Assembly (NCBI GenBank): GCA_011322715.1
Contig: DRLX01000265.1
Location: 1-13,478 of the forward strand
Reading direction: 5' to 3'
Length of the DNA: 13,478 nucleotides
From: Desulfobulbaceae bacterium
GTDB lineage: Bacteria; Desulfobacterota; Desulfobulbia; Desulfobulbales; Desulfobulbaceae
Part shown: piece by piece, positions 11,764-13,478 of the stretch
Numbering within the stretch: the first letter of the stretch is position 1
Layout of the letters: each line of letters opens with the position of its first letter
Translations under genes and position numbers: made by a program
The notes under the pieces: generated by a model
Database searches by the model: none
What the model was told of the DNA's origin: nothing
The model's input: the letters and a program-made list of their open reading frames with translations, nothing else

Positions 11764-13478
11764 ATGAAAAGCAGATACCTTGGTTTTGCCGACCGCAGGC
11801 TGGTGCTCCACTATCCTGCCGCGTTAACCGCCATGGTGCAGTTTCTCTTTGCCCATGTTCCGGCCGGACAGGACAGAGAGCCGGACCATGTGTTTCTTCT
11901 TAAGCGGCATGGCGGGGAATGGTGTCTGAGCAAGGACAACAGGAAAATCGGCAGAGAAAAAGATGAAAATAACATGGCCAACCTGCTCATGGGCGAGGTC
12001 ATCTACGCCATGATCGATGGGGTCCATTCGGGTTTGACATTGCATGCGGCCGCAGTCGCCTGGAAGGACAAGGGCATCTGGCTACCGGGAACCTCCGGCG
12101 CCGGAAAGACCAGTCTCTCGGCCTGGTTGTGTACGCGTGGTTTTTCCTATCTCACCGACGAACTGGTTCATTGCCCGTTCGACGGCCATCGGTTTGAGGC
12201 GTTTACCCGGCCGTTCAACTTCAAAAAACATGGATTGTCCGTACTCTCCGCCCTGCTGCCGGAAACGAACAATATTCCGGATAGCGACATGCTGACCGGA
12301 GAAACCGTCACCATGGTACAGCCGGGCGCTTTCGGGCCGTATCAACCAACCGCTGTTCCTGAACTTTCTCTTCTGCTTTTCCCGAGATTTGAGCAAGAGG
12401 CCGCTCTTGAGCTTGAGCCGATGTCGCCCGCCCAGGCAGGTCTGCAGCTCATGGGCTGTCATGTCAATGCCCGCAACCTGCCCGGTCACGGGTTTACCGA
12501 TGTGGTCAAGTTGTGCAGGCAGGTCCCGGCCTGCCGCCTGACCTATGGTTCTTTTCAACAGCTGGAGAACTCCCTTGATGCCTTCTGCGAACTGGCCCTG
12601 GACAGCTCGCTTACACCGCAACAGTTCAACAGGCTTGCAGGCATGGTGAGCGCGCCGAGGCCTGCCCCTTTTTCCTCCAGGGCCTTCGGGAAAAGAAAAC
12701 AAAAAGTTCTGCCGGCAACACCAAGACAGGCAAAGAAAAAACTGACCATCGGCATGGCCGTCTATGATGATTATGACGGCGCCTATTTTTCCGTGCAGGC
12801 AATCGGCCTGTATCATAAAGAGGTTCGGGATGATATTGAAATTCTGGTCATTGATAATCATCCGGAAGGCAAAGATGCCCCTGCCCTGAAAAAACTTGAA
12901 TGCCTTGGCAACTATCGGTACGTCCCTTACCACAAAGCTACCAGTCCTTTTGTCAAAGACCGCATCTTTGCCGAGGCCGCAGGTGATTTTGTCCTCTGCA
13001 TGGACTGCCATGTCCTTATTGTTCCGGGCGCCCTGGCCCGCCTTCTGGCCTATTGTGACAAACATCCCCTGTGCAATGATCTTCTCCAGGGTCCTCTGCT
13101 CAATGATGATTTACGAACCATGAATACCCATTTTGCCGACAGCTGGCGGGGTGGGATGTATGGGGTATGGGCCTATGACAACCAGGCCGATGATGAAGAC
13201 GGCGAGCCCTTCGACATTCCCATGCAGGGATGTGGCCTGTTTGCCTGTCGAAAAAAGGCGTGGCCCGGTTTCAATCCGGATTTTCGTGGATTCGGCGGTG
13301 AAGAGGGCTATATCCATGAAAAATTCCGCCAGGCCGGCGGCCGGACCCTGTGTCTGCCCTTTCTCCGCTGGCTGCACCGCTTTGAACGTCCCGGCGGTGT
13401 TCCCTACACGATTGACTGGCAGGACCGGATATGGAACTATATGATCGGTTTTCAGGAACTGGGCCTTGATACCGGCCA
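11764..13478 (+). CDS. HprK-like kinase fused to a family 2-type glycosyltransferase (3' end outside window)
   Basis: One open frame of 571 codons, still open at the edge. Residues 1-300 form an HPr-kinase-related domain: GLTLHAAAV (90-98), Walker A GTSGAGKTS (109-117), then FSYLTDELV (127-135) and FTRPFNFKK. The protein lacks the N-terminal regulatory domain of true HprK. A basic Pro-rich linker (300-326) leads to a glycosyltransferase: LTIGMAVYDDYDGAYFSVQA (328-347), ILVIDN (360-365), DxH-type metal site MDCHV (413-417), IPMQGCGLF (485-493), RGFGGEEGY (508-516) and WLHRFERP (536-543). The DxH and GGEE motifs recall polypeptide GalNAc-transferases, which act on Thr/Ser. I checked the frame codon by codon across the junction and saw no stop. 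No ribosome site is visible; the 30-bp gap is A-rich. Kinase and sugar-transfer activities are inferred from motifs. Confidence 0.88.
   Translation, partial: MKSRYLGFADRRLVLHYPAALTAMVQFLFAHVPAGQDREPDHVFLLKRHGGEWCLSKDNRKIGREKDENNMANLLMGEVIYAMIDGVHSGLTLHAAAVAWKDKGIWLPGTSGAGKTSLSAWLCTRGFSYLTDELVHCPFDGHRFEAFTRPFNFKKHGLSVLSALLPETNNIPDSDMLTGETVTMVQPGAFGPYQPTAVPELSLLLFPRFEQEAALELEPMSPAQAGLQLMGCHVNARNLPGHGFTDVVKLCRQVPACRLTYGSFQQLENSLDAFCELALDSSLTPQQFNRLAGMVSAPRPAPFSSRAFGKRKQKVLPATPRQAKKKLTIGMAVYDDYDGAYFSVQAIGLYHKEVRDDIEILVIDNHPEGKDAPALKKLECLGNYRYVPYHKATSPFVKDRIFAEAAGDFVLCMDCHVLIVPGALARLLAYCDKHPLCNDLLQGPLLNDDLRTMNTHFADSWRGGMYGVWAYDNQADDEDGEPFDIPMQGCGLFACRKKAWPGFNPDFRGFGGEEGYIHEKFRQAGGRTLCLPFLRWLHRFERPGGVPYTIDWQDRIWNYMIGFQELGLDTG

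Noticed and set aside
12082..13065. A 327-codon open frame on the minus strand
   Set aside because: It is antisense to the kinase-glycosyltransferase gene, whose Walker A and GT motifs are clear. The antisense product shows no recognisable domain and arises from the GC-biased codon pattern.

Overview
The window reads as chromosomal DNA of a free-living Gram-negative bacterium. The evidence is several Sec/Tat signal peptides, a ThiXYZ-type uptake system, a σ70 factor with a membrane anti-σ partner, and a selenocysteine-containing SelD. Base composition and gene style fit Desulfobacterota (Desulfobulbales-like) or a neighbouring proteobacterial lineage, but no marker here fixes the taxon. No rRNA, tRNA, CRISPR array, transposase or phage gene was seen.

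Layout. (1) 1-3266, minus strand: a thiamine-precursor operon read right to left. It has a near-consensus σ70 promoter, a TPP riboswitch, a long leader with hairpins, then thiD, thiZ, thiX and thiY (thiY runs off the left edge). (2) 3452-5815, plus strand: a secreted Arg-rich protein built of 11-residue repeats, then a tight set of σ70-family factor, DUF3619-type membrane anti-σ candidate, small secreted protein and DUF3106 repeat protein. This looks like an envelope-associated regulatory module. (3) 5856-6902, minus strand: selD, whose true start lies upstream of an in-frame UGA (Sec17) followed by a SECIS hairpin. A plain ORF reading loses the first 52 residues, including the catalytic Sec. 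(4) 7214-7582, plus strand: a DUF423 membrane protein. (5) 7635-9726, minus strand: three secretion-related genes, namely a CAP-domain protein, signal peptidase I and a DUF192 protein. (6) 9860 to the right edge: the most interesting region. A small Tat-exported protein ending in an 18-Thr run is divergent from a row of NTP_transf_5 nucleotidyltransferase, PqqD-like protein, and one long ORF that fuses an HprK-like kinase to a glycosyltransferase domain. The ORF is still open at the right edge.

How they work together. Region 1 takes up and phosphorylates thiamine pyrimidine precursor under TPP control. Region 6 has the parts of a peptide-tailoring system: PqqD as peptide-binding chaperone, HprK-like kinase, nucleotidyltransferase and glycosyltransferase. 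The same kinase/nucleotidyltransferase/PqqD-like combination is known from tailored lasso peptides. The divergent poly-Thr Tat protein is an attractive but unproven substrate, and the nearby signal peptidase could process it. That link is inference; the individual gene calls are much firmer.
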